This document shows, in pieces, positions 61,639-64,000 of a stretch of 64,000 nucleotides of DNA (position 1 is the first letter of the stretch; each line of letters opens with the position of its first letter). This DNA is from Straminergon stramineum. Its lineage: Eukaryota; Streptophyta; Bryopsida; Hypnales; Calliergonaceae. The stretch is from contig OY987267.1 in assembly GCA_963920665.1 (NCBI GenBank), positions 11,408,001 through 11,472,000 on the forward strand, written 5' to 3'. The notes beneath the pieces are model-generated. The model was not told where the DNA came from, made no database searches, and saw nothing but the letters and a program-made list of their open reading frames with translations. Position numbers and translations under genes: made by a program.

Positions 61639-63282
61639 CTGCATTTTTGTCGCAATAACACTAAAGTTGGTAGTTCTGTGACCACTTCAATTCATGTAAA
61701 AAACGGGTGGAGAGTGGTCCTATCAAGCAGAAAATCAAGACAACTAGGAGCCTCACATTGTTGGATGGCATTCTTACATCTGAGCCTTTAGACACTCCTA
61801 ATGGGAAAGTTTCAAATTCTATCTTAATCAACCTGTGATAGCAGATTTGTTTGCACTTAGGTGAAAAGATGCACCATCTTGGGGGGGGGGGGGGGCACTC
61901 CCTCTTATTTTTTGCATACACGTGCGATAATGACCTATTTAATGGGGGGCTATTTACCTTGTAAAATGGATTATATGGCATGCTATTTTTAGAAATAAAG
62001 ATAAATGGAGGTGTTTTATGGCACCCTATTGTTACTTATAATTTTTAAGGATGGGCATTTAGAGGTTCCCTAATTTATTTATATCTAAATCTTTTCTTGA
62101 GGTAAGTAACATCCTATTTTCTTCCTCGTGACCCTACAGCCTGCACCCTAAAGCCGTCCCTCCCAGCCCAATGGTAATTCAATCCTTTGTCATCGGATAC
62201 GCGACTTTGGATACCAATACTATATAATTATACTGCATGAAGGCTGTAAGACTTTATAGCATGTATCGTATATATTTTGCAAATCTATATTGTGAACGAG
62301 CCGCTCTGGATAGTAGTATTTACTTCTACAACAAACAAACCCGCTCACAATAGTCCCTCCTCTATAAGGAATATAAGGTATCCTATAAAATAAAAAATTG
62401 AGATCCTTTTTCCTATATGCTATTTTAGATGTAATAGTCATAAAATTTGTAGTATTATACATGACCCTATTTTACTTATAATCCTTTTTTCACTTTTTTA
62501 GCTCCCTATACTACATGTAATTCATTTACAAATTTTACGTGCAATGAATATATTGCTCCCTATATTTTATCGCACATGGTTTCTAATATTTTCGCCAGTG
62601 CCCCCCCCGAGTGCACCATTCGTTGGAATAGAATGGTCAAGCTCATCTTTAAATGTGCATCTGGAGGAAACCAAACCATAAATCTGACTATCTTCTTAAA
62701 CTTATAATTTGGAAAATTGGGGTGCATGTCATTTTTAGAGTTCTCACCGTAGTACATTCTGTAGTTGTTTGAAAAATGGTCGCACATACCACTGCTGCTT
62801 CTTGATGCGGAGCATGCGCAGCGAGACATTGATGAGTGGTAGCCCAGCGGTGCTATTCTGTGAGCCTGTAAGCCCAGAGCAGGGATTCTGTGAGTAGTGA
62901 GCTTGGAAATGAGAAAAAGTAATATAGAACTCATTTTTTTAAGGAAAAAAAGGTAATATCCATACATTTAGGTAAGATTTTCAATTTCAATTTCAATATT
63001 GGAATTTTTATCCATCGACCTATGACCGTGGGCATGCACTGTATGTGTTAGAGTTGGCTAGTACGAAAATGTACATAGTATTGTATGTTTGCATTGTGAA
63101 GGAGAATTGTAGAAGTGGGAATGATGAAGAATGATAGGAATAAAGTTGTATACAAAATTCCATCAAATATGACTCTTTGCCTACATAAATATTCATACCT
63201 TCGTAGCTACATATATAATTTGACTTTGAATTCTCTCTCATATCTAGACTTCAAGCACTCAGTCGCTCCTGGATTTCTAGGT
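61639..63282. other. AT-rich DNA with G15 run; no hydrolase exons found
   Basis: A run of 15 G lies at 61881-61895 next to AT-rich sequence. A frame open at 62560-62967 (minus) contains no known motif. This is where the missing 5' exons of the hydrolase should be if the gene were compact. Confidence 0.4.
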
Positions 63283-63984
63283 CTACTGCAGATCCTCGTT
63301 TGGAACATTGATGATACCAACCCTAATCAGGAGGCGCTTCACTTCATTGAAACTGAAGCTTGGTGAATGAATGAACTTGTCTTCTACGAGATCCATTTTG
63401 CAGAAGTAGCGAAATAAATAATAAAGATGCTTACAGTTCACATACTGATGGCGTCCACCAATTGTTGAGACAGCCATTTCTACAAAATCTGGACATGTGC
63501 ACTCCAAGTACATCCCAAGTGTGATTCGATAAACTTTGTGATTGGGCTCTGTTCCAGATTGAAGAGATATTATAGCTCCAAGTCCTGGAAAGGGGAGCAT
63601 AGTAACTCCTAAGATTGTTCTTTTCACGTTCCCAGCACTTTCCCACTTATTGCGATGCTCTGTAGTAGGAGCATTTGCAATCCGTCTAATGGGTTTACTT
63701 CTTCGAGTAGTCGGATAGCTGTCTGCATGCAAAGGGATAGGCTGATCATAAAGAACCGCTTCAAAAACATTTGACATCGTAAATAAACGTCGAGGTGACA
63801 TAGGTGGTTGGTCTTGGAGCTGAAAGCCAGCCTCTTGCAGCAATAGGGTTTCTTGGCGACTTAAATGAGTGCCTGTTAGCACAGGCCATACGTCTGGTAC
63901 TTGAGGCCAGTCAATTACCCAAGCACGTTTTGATCCTTGAACACATCGATGAATATCATCTGGACAAAACCAAAAATCTGTCAT
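63283..63984 (-). CDS. SWIM zinc-finger protein
   Basis: A 233-residue frame runs from ATG 63984 to the stop at 63283. The SWIM motif is complete: C162-x-C164 in ECTCPDF, then C184-x-H186 in NCKHLYYLF, preceded by a YRITLG beta strand. SWIM fingers bind DNA or protein partners and are common in MULE transposases and related host proteins. The N-terminal part (FWFCPDDIHRCV, WVIDWPQVPDVWPVLTG) is not recognised. No DDE transposase core is visible in the part seen. The start is close to the right window edge, so an earlier exon or a longer frame could lie beyond it. It may be a transposon-derived gene or a domesticated copy. Confidence 0.65.
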   Translation of the reverse strand: MTDFWFCPDDIHRCVQGSKRAWVIDWPQVPDVWPVLTGTHLSRQETLLLQEAGFQLQDQPPMSPRRLFTMSNVFEAVLYDQPIPLHADSYPTTRRSKPIRRIANAPTTEHRNKWESAGNVKRTILGVTMLPFPGLGAIISLQSGTEPNHKVYRITLGMYLECTCPDFVEMAVSTIGGRHQYVNCKHLYYLFRYFCKMDLVEDKFIHSPSFSFNEVKRLLIRVGIINVPNEDLQ

Positions 63985-64000
63985 GATCTCCTTGTTTCCG

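Overview
The window is nuclear DNA of a green plant. The genes are split by short GT-AG introns, and several encode typical plant or plastid-linked proteins: plastid sulfolipid synthase SQD1, a CAT9-type amino acid transporter, a DRP5A-type dynamin and a LIP5 relative. The compact introns inside gene-poor, AT-rich, transposon-littered DNA, together with Crinkler-like nuclease/kinase genes, suggest a seed-free plant, perhaps a bryophyte. The species cannot be fixed from the sequence alone.

Layout. Positions 1-1161 hold the 5' part of an organellar elongation factor Ts gene (minus strand), running off the left edge. 3118-4572 is an apparently intronless SQD1 gene (minus). 4.6-17.9 kb is a gene desert with two copies of a CACTA-type fold-back MITE, one copy of a Mutator-like MITE family, and degenerate dispersed and tandem repeats. 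18.8-22.2 kb is a seven-exon RSRC2-like splicing-factor gene (minus). 22.2-27.0 kb is repeat-rich. 27.0-31.2 kb is a nine-exon CAT9-type transporter gene (minus). 31.2-38.0 kb holds duplicated AT-rich repeats and a degenerate tandem array carrying a MITE flanked by a clean 10-bp target duplication. 38.1-39.2 kb is a broken dynamin (DRP5A-type) gene cut by transposon-like DNA (39.2-44.4 kb). 44.8-47.4 kb is a LIP5/VTA1-type pseudogene with all six exons. 50.8-52.4 kb is an intact Crinkler-like coiled-coil plus nuclease-fold gene (minus). 54.0-55.4 kb is a decayed nuclease-kinase relative on the plus strand. 55.6-56.4 kb is a 376-bp tandem duplication. 60.3-61.6 kb is the 3' part of an alpha/beta-hydrolase gene (minus) with a MITE in an intron. 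63.3-64.0 kb is a SWIM zinc-finger gene (minus).

The intact genes are ordinary housekeeping or metabolic genes and do not form a pathway. The most interesting features are: (a) the neighbouring Crinkler-like nuclease and nuclease-kinase loci; (b) several otherwise in-frame gene relics whose stop codons mostly look like single C-to-T changes in Gln or Arg codons, suggesting decay by deamination of methylated cytosine; and (c) well-resolved MITE insertions. Exon boundaries were read by eye from splice signals, frame continuity and remembered family sequences. No alignment was run.
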